Shown: positions 32,841 through 44,584 of the stretch, piece after piece
Numbering within the stretch: position 1 is the first letter of the stretch
How the letters are laid out: each line of letters begins with the position of its first letter
Assembly (NCBI GenBank): GCA_029876055.1
Contig: CM056875.1
Location: forward strand, 3,056,001-3,120,000
Reading direction: 5' to 3'
DNA length: 64,000 nucleotides
Source: Madurella fahalii
Taxonomy: Eukaryota; Ascomycota; Sordariomycetes; Sordariales
Position numbers and translations under genes: made by a program
The notes under the pieces: model-generated
The model's database searches: none
Told to the model about the DNA's origin: nothing
What the model saw: the letters and a program-made list of their open reading frames with translations, nothing else

Positions 32841-35800
32841 ATGCCGCCAACCCGGACACCCAAACATGTCCCGGCCTCGCACTCCCGGTCAGATGGAAAG
32901 TATGAGAGGCGAATCGAAGCAGCAGTCGGTATGCTGTGCTGCCTTTTCTTGTTGTTTTTCCTTTCCTCCTCCGCCTCCTCTTCCTCCTCCTCCTCTCGCC
33001 CCCTTATGTCCTACCTCTCCCTTGACCGCCCCAAATCCCCCCTCCTTGACCCCCCCAAATCCCCCCTCCTTGACCCAACCACACCCCACATACCACCACG
33101 CAGGAACATCCCGTACAAAACAATGATACTAAAACAACTGAAAACAAAATAAATAGACTTCGCCCTCTCCCTAAAACGCCTCCTCTCCTCCTCCTCCTCC
33201 TCCGACCACCCCTCAGGCATCCCCCTCACCGACTCCCTCGTCTCAGACACGTCCCGACACATCGACCGCCTGCATGCTTGCCAGCAGACCTACGTCCCCG
33301 GCCTGTCGGGCGACCCGGAGATTGACGAGCTTGCGACGGGCCTGTGGAACCTGTGTACCCGCCTGGCGACGCAGGTCGCTATGCCCGGTGATGAGGGGGG
33401 TGGGCTGGGGGGAGTTGGGAGGGATGTGGCTGGGTGCGGTACGGGGGGCAGTGGGAACAGGGAGAGGGAGAAGGGCGGGCGGGCGGTTGATGGTGATGTT
33501 GAGATGGGGGGTTCGGGTGCGGGGAGGGAAACGGGGGAAAGACGAGGCGGAAGCCTGCCGCGGCTGTACCTCCATGGACGTGCCCTCGCGTTCTACCTGC
33601 TGAGTGTTGCACGGCCCAAGGAGAACGGGCGCGCTGCGGTCGTGATGAGGCTCATGAGGCTGGGGTTGAAGGTCGTAAGGGATTGTGTTGGTTTGTGTAG
33701 ACCGGGGAAAGAGCGGTGTCGAGCGGGATGGCTAACGATTGAGCTTCTAGATGCCTCGGAGTCCAAGCTCGCAGGTCTGGTGATCCAGGCGGTGGCTGAT
33801 TACAAGGGCTGGCTGCAAGATATGGCGGATGGGTTGCCCGAAGAGGAGGTCACGGAGTGTAGGTGCTTGGAAGTCGAGTATTTCATCATGAGGACGGCAA
33901 TGGTATGTGTATCCTATCTAGAGGGTGATTGGTTGGCGATGCTGACGGCTTTAGGCGTGGGTAGAGGATCGCCTCGATGTGGCCGAGCACATGTATACCA
34001 AGGCGGAGCGTCTACGCCAATTCCTCTCGCCCGAGTACGCAGAACGCCTGGCTGATGTTCTCTACGAGATCGGCAAGTCGTTGTCGTCCCGGAGTGACTT
34101 TTCGATCGCAACCAAATGGCTCGAGCGGGCAAACGAGATCATCAACGGCCAAGGGCTAGAGCAGCTGACCCGAGAAGGTGTCGAGTTGAGGCTAGCTATC
34201 CTGCAGGCTCTCGTTACTTCACTCCTCGGTGCCGGCACCCCAGATGGACTCGAAAAAGCCAAGAATTACGTGGATTACATCGAAGCAGAGGTGGGTAATA
34301 AGCTGGTTGTCTCGTTGCTCAAGCTCGAGCTGCTGCAGAAAACGCCGGCTGAGGTGTTTGACAGCGAGGGGTACGCAGACGTCTTACGGCACATCATACG
34401 GAACATTGGATTCTCCGAGTCAGGCTTCAAATTGATCATTCATCATATCAGAAAGTTGCACGACAAGAGCCCTGGAGCTGGGTGTGCTGTGCTCGATGAC
34501 TTCATACTGGCGCTCAGGGGTGCTGAAAAAGATGAGTGGATGGAGAGGGCCATGGTTACACGTATTTGGATGATTACGAATCAGCGGGACTCTATCGAGA
34601 CTGTTAATGCAGTGCAAAGTGTGCTTGGGTGTCTTTCGAAGCCCTTGAGTGCAGAAGCGGCGGTGGCGGCGCAAGCGGTAGGTTAACAGCTGATGTTTAC
34701 GCCCACTCTAACTGATTACTGTTCTAGCTCATCTGGAAGAAGCTGGAGTTTAGCTACGGCCAGGGACAGTATGACCTGGCTGAGAGCTGGTGTCAGCTCT
34801 CACTTCACTCTGTATTTCAGAACTGCGGCCCTAGTAACACATCGAAGTTAGAGAGGTAGGAATTCTTTCTTGGGCATCGTATGAGGGGAAGCTGACAGCG
34901 GAAAGAAAGTTGCTCCTGTGTGCGCTTGCGAGAAATAGCTTGGATGCTGCAGTATCCATCATCCACACGATGTCACAGCAGAGCTGGAATGAGCCTATGA
35001 CTGCGTACCTGGCCTTCAAGGTCGCCATTCGTGTCGAGGACCGTGAGATGGCTGAGAAGTGTCTCGAAACGGTCGCACAAGCGCCGGACCATATTGACTA
35101 CCTCGGAGCTTGCATCGCCGAGTCACAGAAGGCCGGTGACATCCATTGTGCCATTGCCGCCTTGAAGAAACTCCAGAGCGGATACGAATATAAGGAACCG
35201 AATCCCGTACATCTGCCTGCGTTATTTCGATGTACGATCCGTCTGTTGAACTTGCTCACAAGCACCTCTGGGACAGGCGGGGACGGGATCGTTAACGATC
35301 TCTGCGAGCAGTTTGATGCTGGTGAGTGTACCCTTGATGTCGGCTGTCATCCCGCTAACCCAATTAGTTGTCTTAGCCCTGGAGCGACAGAAAGCAGACA
35401 ACGCCTCAGTTCGCAAGCTGTTCACCATTGATGAACTCGAGTGGTTCAGCAGGAACGCCTACAATCTTGCACTGAAGAACACGACAACATGGGAACTCCG
35501 TTCTGTTGTGCGGATGCTGAACGCGTGCGTAAACATCATCAGTCACTTTCCCTCGGATATCGGGTCCAATGTTGAGCTTTCCCTTAAAACGCTCTTCTCC
35601 CGTTTTGTGATGGCCTCGGCGCTGGTCTCCCTTGCCAGGACGCAAGACAATGTCGAAAAGCAGCTGCAAGATTACAGCGCTATGCGGAAGCACATTGGCA
35701 CTTTTGACAACGAGCTTCCTGAGTATCTCCCGCAGCTGGATGAACAGTCGAGGGAGGATATGATCCGGAAGCAGGCCACGTTGCTTGCGTTTGACTTTGA

Positions 35801-36433
35801 GGCTGCCGTTGCCCTAAAGCAGTGGGACGACCTGGGCTGCATCGTGCGGCGGGCGGTGTCTTGTAAGAGCATCACGGCATTTCAGGCAATGGCGGATTGC
35901 CTGTTGCGGGCGCAAGCCCCCGGACAAGGTATGTGATCTGCTATCACCGAACCCTTTTCCGGTTTCTGACCTAGTCCCACCAAAAGTACTTTACTCCACG
36001 ATGCGCAAAATAGTCAACGAGATCTGGGTCCTCGAAAGCTTCGACGCCGTGAAGCTGGCCAAGTATACCCGCTGTCTGTTCCAAGCCACCCTACCGCTGG
36101 ATGACGGCTTAGCGATGAAGCTGCTGGAAGAGGCGTGCAGCAAGGCGAGGGAGCTGCGCGAGGTGAGGACGTTCTCCAATGGTTAACCAGCGAGTTATTG
36201 ACACCACGCAGAGCGAGGCGACCTGGCCGGAAGAAGAACTGGAGTGGATGGCCACCACGGCCTTCAACCATGCCATCGATTGCTACAGCGCCCATGAGGT
36301 TGAGCGCGCCAAGGGGTGGGCGACCAAGGCGATCAACTTGGCGCACTACTGCAATGACCCAAAGTTGGAGGAGATTTTACAAAGTAAGTATTTGCGGCTG
36401 AGCTTTGATGGGAATCGGGGTGATCTTGCTTGA
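32841..36433 (+). CDS. ZIP4: Meiosis-specific TPR protein Spo22/Zip4
   Basis: Nine exons (32841–32928, 33157–33690, 33751–33902, 33955–34677, 34728–34855, 34906–35321, 35368–35928, 35975–36162, 36212–36433) total 3012 nt, giving 1003 residues in phase. The protein is helical and TPR-like throughout, with Spo22-domain segments such as AWVEDRLDVAEHMYTKAERL, YAERLADVLYEIGKSL, FKLIIHHIRKLHDKSPG and AIDCYSAHEVERAKGWATKA. Zip4/Spo22 is a component of the synapsis initiation complex that links crossover formation to synaptonemal complex assembly on meiotic chromosomes. The N-terminal region carries a Ser run and a long Gly-rich, acidic insertion (residues about 105–160) of low complexity. The first intron (228 nt) is longer than the rest and contains a 24-nt tandem repeat. 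A longer C-terminus through splicing at 36385 is possible, but the read-through end (LQSKYLRLSFDG) looks natural. Confidence 0.88.
33021..33075 (+). repeat. 24-nt tandem repeat inside Zip4 intron 1
   Basis: Two full copies (33021–33044 and 33045–33068) of a CTTGACC...CCCAAATCCCCC unit are followed by the start of a third. They lie in a pyrimidine-rich intron. Confidence 0.8.
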
Positions 36434-36762
36434 ATCTGGTACAAGATGGGGTGTTTCGATGCGCCGGGGGAATGTCTGAGACACATGATGCGGAACTGGG
36501 ACAAACGGCTTTGACGACTTGGAGACCCAGCGCACGTGTCGCAACTGGTAACTTGCTTCATCACTCTGTACATTTGCAGATAAGCGGGACGGCAATGTCG
36601 TGATGGGCACCAAAGTTCTGTATTCCAAAAGCATCATTCACCACCAAGTCCAAACCCGTCGTAACCAGATAGATCCAAGCATGAACCATAAACCAAGGTA
36701 CCCACTCCCCTTGGTGTAAAAAGAAGTAGAAATCCAAACAGATCCGCCCAGCAGAATGCCCC
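36434..36762. other. Convergent intergenic spacer
   Basis: This 329-bp spacer lies between the stop codons of the Zip4/Spo22 and xanthine dehydrogenase genes and presumably holds both 3' ends. No gene is seen. Confidence 0.6.
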
Positions 36763-39700
36763 TCAAATAGCAATAAAAAAGCTCCTCTCTCCCTCCTTAG
36801 GCTTCACCCGCGCTTTTTCAATGATTGGATCCACGCATGCCAACCGGATCCTCTCGGGCGTAGCCGGACTCTCCAGCCTCAACAGCCCATCATCATCACC
36901 ATCCCCGACATCACCTTTCTGCTCCCCATTGACACCCACCACCTTCGCCCTCACCCCAAACTCCTCCCTCGCCGCCTTCAACGCGTCCCGGATGGCAAAG
37001 AACACGGCACTCCCCATGAAGAGGGGCGGCTCGCCGACGCCCCGGCTGCGCTGTATGGTCCGCAGATCGGTCCACTCGACGCCCTTGAGCAGGCTGACAT
37101 TCCAGACCTGGGGAATGTCCCGGAACCCGGGGATCTTGTAGGCGCCGGGGCCGCGGGTGAACAGGTTGCCCTTTTGTGGCCCGTTGCGCAGCCAGAGGGA
37201 CTCCTCCATGGTGAAGAGGCCGACGCCCTGGATGAAGGCGCCCTGGATCTGGCCGTAGTCGATGGCGGGGTTGATGGAGCGGCCCACGTCCATCTTGACG
37301 TCGGCGCGCAGGCAGGTCCACGTGCCCGTGAGCGTGTCGACCTCGACTTCGGCGGCCGTCACGCCCTGGGTGAAGTAAAAGAACATCTTGCCCGTATTGG
37401 CGCCCCACGTGTAGCCTATCTCAGGCGTCTTGTAGAAGCCCTGGGCGGAGAGGTTGACGCGGTCAAAGTAGGCCGCGTGGGCGAGCTCTTTCATGGTCGC
37501 GGAAGGGCCGAGTTTCTCGCGGTAGGGGGCTAGTCGCTCGTTGAGCTGGGCGCAGGCGTTGTAGATGGCGTAGCCGTTCAGGTCGGACGAGGCGGAGGCG
37601 GCGGTCGCCGACGCGTTGGCGACCGTGTTGGTGGCCGTTTCGGAGATGAAGACGTCCTCCATAGGCACGTTCAGTGCTTGGGCGGCGATCATGGTCATCT
37701 TCGTGTGCAGCCCCTGGCCCATTTCCGTGCCGCCATGGGCGACCAGGGCAGAACCGTCATGGTAGATGTGCACGAGCGCGCCGGCTTGGTTGAACCACAA
37801 GGCTGTGAAGGAGATTCCAAATTTGGTGGGGATGAGCGCGAAGCCGCGCTTGCGCCACTTGTGCGAGGCGTTGAACTTTGTGATGGCTTCGCGACGATTT
37901 GCATAGTCGGCTTCTTGTTGCACTTGCTGGTACATGAGCGGTACGTGCCAATCTGTCAGGGGCTGGTTGAAGTGCGTCAGCTCGCCGGCTTGGTACATGT
38001 TGATCTCACGGAACTTCTCGACGGGCATGCCCAGGCGGTCGGCCACCTCGGACATGTAGGACTCGGCGATGAACATGCCCTGGGGACCGCCAAACCCACG
38101 GAAAGCTGTGTTGGACATGGTGTTGGTCTTGCAGATGCGGCCGCGCACGTGAATGTTGGGGATCCTGTAACAGCCGTCCGAGTGCGTCATGGCGCGTTCG
38201 CACACGGCCGCGCTGAGGTCCCAGCTCCAGCCGCCGTTGTTGAAAATGTCGAGGTCAAGCGCCTGAATCTTGCCGTTTTTGCTGACGCCGAGCTTCCACC
38301 TCCCCAAGAAGGGATGTCGTTGCCCAGAAATCACCATGTCCTCCTCCCGCGTGAGCATACACCGTACTGGTCTGCGCGTCTTCTGCGCTGCCAGGGCTAG
38401 GATGGAACTGAGCTGGACCGATCTGGTCTCCTTGCCTCCGAATCCACCGCCCATCCGCTTGACTCTGACAACGATCTTGTTGGCCTGGACATTGCAGACC
38501 TGAGCCGCATATGCTTGGCTAAAAGGGGGTCAGCAAATGTTCAGTAAAATATCAACAGAGAGTAACACTCACGCTTCGTTCGGATTCTGCGTACTCGACC
38601 AAATCTCCATCTCCCCATCTTCGGGCTTAGGAATCACCAGCGACGCGTTCGTCTCCAAATAAAAATGCTCTTGCCCACCCATCCGCGCCACCCCCGTAAA
38701 CACATGATCACACTCCTTGAATGCCGCCTCTGGGTCGCCCTTCTTAATTTCCCTGAAGAACTTGAAGAAGCTCTCTTTCTCGATGGCCTCCTCAATGCTA
38801 AAGATGGCCGGCAGCTCCTCGTATTCGATCTTGACCGCACGTGAGCCCTCTGCGGCGCGGGCCGCAGAAGTTGCGAGGATCAGACCGATCGGCTGACCAG
38901 CCGTGTATACGGTGTCTTCGGCAAAGAATGTTTCTTCAAAGTGCGGCGCGCCCCAGCGGTTGGCTTGCGGGGTGGGCATGTCGCTCTTGTCAACATAGTC
39001 CACCACTCCGGGGATGTCGAGGGCTGGGCCGTAATCAACCGATTTGAGCTTTGCGTGCGCTTTAGTCGAGAGGACGAGGCAGCCGTAAAGCTCGTTTTTG
39101 AGCGGCGGGATGTCATCTGTGTATTGCGCTTCGCCGGTCACTTGCTTCAAAGCGGCCACGTGTGGATTGGACTTGCCCACGGTTTCTTGCATGTATTCTG
39201 CGGCCGCTTCCTTGTCTTCCTTACCCGTAGAGATTTCTCTCTCGAGTTCGGGCACCGCTTGCACATCAGCATCGCCGCCAAGGCCTTGCATGGCCTCGTG
39301 ATAGAAGCGATAGAAGAAGCCCAGGGCCAGCGATTTTCTGTACGAAGCCATGCCCCCAGGCACTCCAAACGGCAGATCAAAGTCTTTTTCCAAAGCATTC
39401 ATGGCTCCCTCGAGTGTTTCCAGCTCGGCGAATTTCCTACCGGTAAGATAGGCATTGGTCTGCTTGGCTGCCACGGTCATGGGCGCCATGCCGCCGTAAA
39501 CGAGGTTGGCAACCTTGACAATGCCGTCATCACTGAGCTGGAGCTTCAAAGCGGCTGTGACAATGGCGATGTCGTCGTCCTTTCGCTTCGCTTGCTTGTA
39601 AGCCCGGAAGAATTCGTTCCTCTCCTGGGTAAGGGGGATGCGGATCGAGGCGAGGACAGCCTCGGCTGGTAGTGCTGTCCGGCGATAGCCTTTGAAGAAG

Positions 39701-41034
39701 TCGGCCATGGGGATCTCAGTTTCCTTGCCTAGCGACTTGGCAACCAACACAGCGTCAGCCGCCATGAAGACAGGGTTCAAATCGGAGATAGGCGAGGCGG
39801 TAACCAGGTTCCCAGCCGGTGTGCCGACGTTCCTGATTTGTCTGCCCGCGAAGTACTTGATTTGTTTGTAGATAGCGCTGAATATCTGCCCCCGCGCCTC
39901 CCCATATTGCTTGAGCGCTTCCTGGCAAACATTCTCCAGGTCCGTAAGCGTGATATTGGCTCCGATCTCGAGATGGTCCTCATTCAAGTGGTACTGTCTC
40001 AACTCGGGAATATCCCCCACATACACCGAGATGGGGTACTGCAGCGCCTTGAACTTGATCTCAATCTGGGTCTCGGTGCTGCCACCTATAATCTTAGCGG
40101 TGGGGTGCGCAGCCTTGATCTCGAGGAGTTGCTCCAGTGTGACGGGACGGAACCACCTCTTGCGCTTGTTGCCAAATGCCAGCGGTCTTAGTTCGTGCTT
40201 CTTCAGAGCCGGCGGGAAGATGAGCTCCGTGTCTGGCTTGTACTCGATGAACCCCGGCGGGGTGAACCGCTTGATGGGCTGGCCTTGGTCGACACCATCC
40301 ATCGCCCCATCCCCGCCGCACCCGCCTCCTCCACCATTCTCCATGCAACAGCCGCTCCCCCCATTTGCCTTGCTATTCCCACATCCCTCCACCCGCTTTG
40401 GAACGCTAAACGTCTGCGCAGCGTCCAAAATCGGCCTGTACCCCGTACACCGACACAGGTTACCATCAAACGCCTCCTCGATGTCGTGTTCCGTCGGCGC
40501 CTGATTATTCCGTAGCAGAGCGTACAAGCTCATGACGATACCGGGCGTACAAAAACCACACTGGGAGCCATTGCCCTTTGCGACGCGCTCTTGTGCCGGG
40601 TGAGGCCGCTTGACGTTGCCGATACCCTCGACCGTGATGACATGCTTGCCGTCGACAGAGACCAAGGGCGCGAGGCAGGCGTTGACGCTAGCGTGGTAGA
40701 TCTGCTTCGTCGTCGGGTTGTATTGAGATATGACCACGGTGCAGGCACCGCAGCCGCCTTCGCCACAGCCACTGGGTAACGGGAAGGCGAGGTTAGTCTC
40801 TAAAGGATGGCTGATGCAGGAGGTATGAGTTGGGGATGGAGGAAGGGGAACGTACAGCTTTGTGCCTGTCAGACCAATACCCCGGAGGTACTCTAGTAGA
40901 GTGACTTCCGGGTCGATCTCATCTAGGACAACTCGAGTGCCGTTGAGATAGAAGCGGAGCGTGTCGTCGAAAGTAGTGGTGAGCGCCCCAGCCGGCGGCA
41001 AACTGGGCTCTGGTGGAACGGCGGAGGGCGCCAT
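36763..41034 (-). CDS. Xanthine dehydrogenase (purine hydroxylase I)
   Basis: Three exons (41034–40856, 40771–38573, 38518–36763) give 1377 residues, normal for fungal xanthine dehydrogenase. The order is N-terminal 2Fe-2S domain (GCGEGGCGACTVV, residue ~61), second 2Fe-2S domain (GSQCGFCTPGIVMSLYALL, ~125), FAD domain (IIGGSTETQIEIKF ~285; GTPAGNLVTASPISDLNPVF) and molybdopterin domains (QEHFYLETNAS, MGGGFGGKETR ~814, AFRGFGGPQG ~928, GVGEPPLFMG ~1288). The substrate-orienting Arg of AFRGFGG and the catalytic Glu of GVGEPP are conserved, favouring xanthine/hypoxanthine over nicotinate. It oxidises hypoxanthine and xanthine to urate with NAD+ in purine nitrogen scavenging. The first intron (84 nt) is in frame and unspliced reading would insert 28 residues, but removal restores KLGCGEGGCG. 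Start 41034 (MAPSAVPPEPSLPP) is preferred over an upstream extension. Confidence 0.95.
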
Positions 41035-41851
41035 TGCGGACTGAGTTCCGGGATCTCTGACTCGAGTGCGGTGCTCTTGAATGCTCCTGTGTACAAAGTC
41101 CGCTAAAAGACTTGCTGAGAGGTGCCGCCAAGACGTGCCGCGTTGATACACCGTCTTTCAAGTAGTCATTCTAGAGCTGCTCAAGGTAACGGGAAACGAG
41201 CGCCGCGGCGATTGGTATGCTGTTCTCTAACAAACTACTATCAGAATACCCCGTCCGGCGAGGTTGAGGTGAGATGCGCAGATGGGTGGCGACCCAGAGG
41301 TACCCGATCATGGGATGCCCCGCATGTCTACCCGGCTACGCAAGGGATAAGACCGTTCCGTGGGGAAGTGGCAGGGGGCCAAATGACAATTGGAAAGACG
41401 TGATCCCACAGGCTATCGCGGCTCCTCAGGACCTGCATTGACCCTCTTTACGCTAAAGATTGATGTTTCTAGTGTAGGGGTTGGGCGAAACCGTCTTATC
41501 GCCGGGGTGGGGTAGGTGATATGACGTCGGCCAGCTCCGCGATGCGCCGCCCGCCGTGGAGGGGACTGGCGGCGTTCTCCATACCCTAACCCTAAGATAC
41601 TCTGATGGAAAAAAAAAAAAAAAATCCCGTCCCTGAACCCCTGAGTAGCGAGAGCTGCTTCCTTTTTATGTCTATTGGCATGGCCCTGGTGACTAGATGT
41701 AAAGCTTCCAGAGCAACACACACCAGTTGTAAGAAATGAAGTAGCTAGCCCCTTAGACCTCGATTATTTGCAGTTTATTCGGTAGCTTTGTCAGCTGTTG
41801 CCCTCCGTCGCAGACATAAACAAACAACTGGCACATCTCAAATGTCTCCTA
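41035..41851. promoter_or_regulatory. Upstream region of xanthine dehydrogenase with GATA-type sites
   Basis: Three HGATAR matches lie on the coding (minus) strand: TGATAG at 41238–41243, CGATAG at 41413–41418 and CGATAA at 41496–41501. Purine-catabolic genes in ascomycetes are controlled by AreA/NIT2-type GATA factors, so these fit nitrogen regulation. An A16 run lies near 41609 and two telomere-like hexamers near 41584. No gene is seen. Confidence 0.45.
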
Positions 41852-43868
41852 TTAGATGTGACGGACCTCACACCGCTTGGCCGAAACCCACCATTCTAGC
41901 GTGCCGGACCAGGGTAGCGCCATCCACGACAACCCGTCATCGTCCACCGGCGGTTCGAGCCTGACATCCTTGACCCATTGGGGGTCGCGACTGCAGCCAA
42001 GGTAGAGCTTGCTGGCCTTTCCGACCAAGAAAGGCCCAGACGCCCAGTCAAAGCGAAACGAGCCGACGCAGGCCTTGTCGCCGTTGGCGTACCGGATGAG
42101 AAGCCCTATAATTCCGTCCAGGTTCCCTCGTCGGCTCTTGCAAAGAGTCACTTCGGCAACGTCCTCCAGCTTGCAAGACGAAAAGAAGCTGCGAGCTAGC
42201 GTAGGTCGGGATTGGGGAATCAGAGACAGGGGGTAGGCCCGCTGAACCGTCGGCTCTGCGTTCTCGGCCTCGCAAGCGAGGTAGAAATCTCGGAATGGAT
42301 CGTCGCCGTTAAAGTAGATGGGTGACCCGCCCCTCTTTGGCTTGTGGACGCAGTGGAACGGGCGCTGGAGGGCCTGTTCCGACCAGAAAACGAACGATGT
42401 GGCCCTTCCTTGGTTGGTGATGAACTATATCGAGAGCAAGAACCCCCAAAGTTAGCTCGCTCTTCAACTTCGGCCAGACACACATCCTCACCGTGAGCCC
42501 AGGACTCCTCTTTTGGCGGTAGGAAGTCCCTGTGGACGGTAATATAAGACACATCTCTGTTATATATTCGCCTGGATTGATTGGCATATATATCCAGTAC
42601 CTAGCACGCCCGCAAACGTGTTCATATTCGGGATCTGCCTCCCCTTCTCGGTGAGCGTGCATCATGCACACGCTCTCTCCAAAAGAAGCTACTGAATACC
42701 CCGTCGTGCCTGGAGCATTGCACTCGAGACGAGCCATACGAACGCTGGGCGGGATTCCGGACAAGAAATTTGACTTGGCCAGCATTAAAGGGACCCATTC
42801 GAACGCGGGTAACGGATCGTGCGCAGTAACGAGGAATACGGGAGAGGCAGGCTCACGGACTGGCCAGCCGGGACCGGCGGGGATCCTGAGAGTGTCCGAG
42901 ATCACGGAGACGTCTCTGAGCTTCATGCCCTGCCGTAGTGGTTAGCACGCAGCTGGGGCGGATCTGTCCGAGCAACTGACATCTGTTTCCGTTTGGACCG
43001 TAAATATCCCTCCTTCACTTGTTAAATGCCTCCACCACACCCCCGGGATGGCGCCTGGGCCGGGCAAGACACGGCTCGGAGAAGCAAACTGCACCTGCCG
43101 GATGCCGAGATGGTCAAAAGCAATGTAAATCTCGTGGACGGCACGGCCTCTTCGGGCATCCAGGAGGAGGTACTCCCCTCGCTCTGCTTCGGCCTCGGTC
43201 GTGTTCCGTAGCGTCTTTAGATATCGAACGCCTTCGAATACGGTGTAGCTTGCATACACGTCCCGCGAGAGGTCTATCTGGGTGCCGACGGATGCATGTT
43301 CCTGCACCTGCGACTGGGCTCTGATAATGGCGAATTCGCGGACCAGATGTCTGGCGATCCTGAACCACAGCTCGACGGGCAGGTGGCTCGTCGCAAAGGC
43401 TTGCCTGAGCGTCTCGACCATCAATTGCTGCAAGACAAGCTCCCGCTGCCGGTCCTCACGGGGCGAGGTTTCGAACAAGTACCTCGTGGCGGCGAAGAAT
43501 TTCTTGGGCGACGGAACCTGGCGGTTGATTTTGACGCATGTGGCGTGGAAACAATGGGCCGTCTCAGCTGAGTAGGGCCCGCAGCGGCCGCAGCACATGT
43601 GTATGCGAAACCCCTTGTAGGTGGCTTTGGCCCAGCCGCCACGTTCGAAGCGGAACTCATCCGAGATGTCGCGGGGATCAGGGCCCGGTGAAGCGTACCG
43701 ATCGCCACTTGGGTTGCAGGTTGGGACGCGAGAGGGCCGAGGCAGAGGGCCGGCAGCAAACAATTGACCTACAGCAACTAAATCGCCGTCTTCTACTTGG
43801 AACTGGCACAGCCGGCATCGAGACGCCGCGATGCAGTAATCACGGCGGCCATCAGATGCCGTCGCCAT
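41852..43868 (-). CDS. Hypothetical cysteine-rich F-box-like protein
   Basis: Three exons (43868–42981, 42929–42492, 42424–41852; introns of 51 and 67 nt) give 632 residues. The N-terminus has two cysteine motifs (SRCRLCQFQVEDGD near residue 15 and CCGRCGPYSAETAHCFHATC near 90), then a helical block HLPVELWFRIARHLVREFAI that resembles an F-box. The rest (VWWRHLTSEGGIFTVQTETD, MKLRDVSVISDTLRIP, RATSFVFWSEQALQRPFHC, ending TLEWWVSAKRCEVRHI) is beta-rich. It resembles lineage-restricted fungal proteins annotated as hypothetical or F-box-like; I cannot assign a function. If the F-box is real it could be a substrate adaptor for an SCF ubiquitin ligase. Splices are supported by phase and by continuity of the C-terminal domain. 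Confidence 0.72.
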
Positions 43869-44584
43869 GGTCCACAAACTCTCCAATGAAAAAGTCGGAT
43901 GCGAGAACAAGTTGGAGGTTTCTTGGTTTCGCTGGTTTCCGCACACCGACCAACGGCCACTGCAGCCAGAGAGCCGCAGCCCGGTTTCCCCCACCTTCCT
44001 TCACCGTAAAGTGCTGGTAGCTCTCCCGTCCGTCCGCATCTGAGTAGGTAGGCCGGCCCGCTGATCAGTCGCACATATCTTTTTCCCAACGGCATCCAGG
44101 GGCTCATATTCATGGATATTCCGAGTGCCATGTCGTCGGTATGATGCTCGGGGAGGACCCTGTCGCCATCGCTCATAATCAACCCCCTGTCATGTTCCGC
44201 AACGACTCCACTACTGTGCTGTGATGAGGCCTTTGCGACACAGCAGTAGTAATAAGAAAAGCCCACCATGGATGGGTCCCATCCCCAGCGTCTCGATATA
44301 TCAGGCGGAATATTCAAGCGCAAACCCCTCAGTCTCCACATTCCGAATCAACAGTATCCATCTTGCCGCGACTTGGCCATGCCTTGGAAAAATGTCCGCC
44401 GGGTATTTTACCCTTGCATAAATAACAAATCCGGATCAAGCGAAGTCGCTGCAGACAGTGAAGAACGCAAGATGTCCCTTTCTCTGCCGTTAACCCGTGA
44501 TTCTCTCGATTTCTTCTCGTCCAACACAGGGATAACCGTGACCAGTTCCGCCTTGACGCGCGAAGTCTTTAGCGTAGAATCACG
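43869..44584. other. Divergent intergenic region
   Basis: This is the shared upstream region of the cysteine-rich protein (minus) and the aldehyde dehydrogenase (plus). No gene or recognised motif is seen. Confidence 0.55.

Noticed and set aside
36385..36640. Alternative last intron and longer C-terminus of Zip4
   Set aside because: It needs a ~196-nt intron, unlike the other ~50-nt ones, and the read-through end already matches the expected protein size.
41584..41595. Telomere-like CCCTAACCCTAA
   Set aside because: Only two hexamers, with flanking unique genes on both sides; expected by chance or as a minor interstitial motif.
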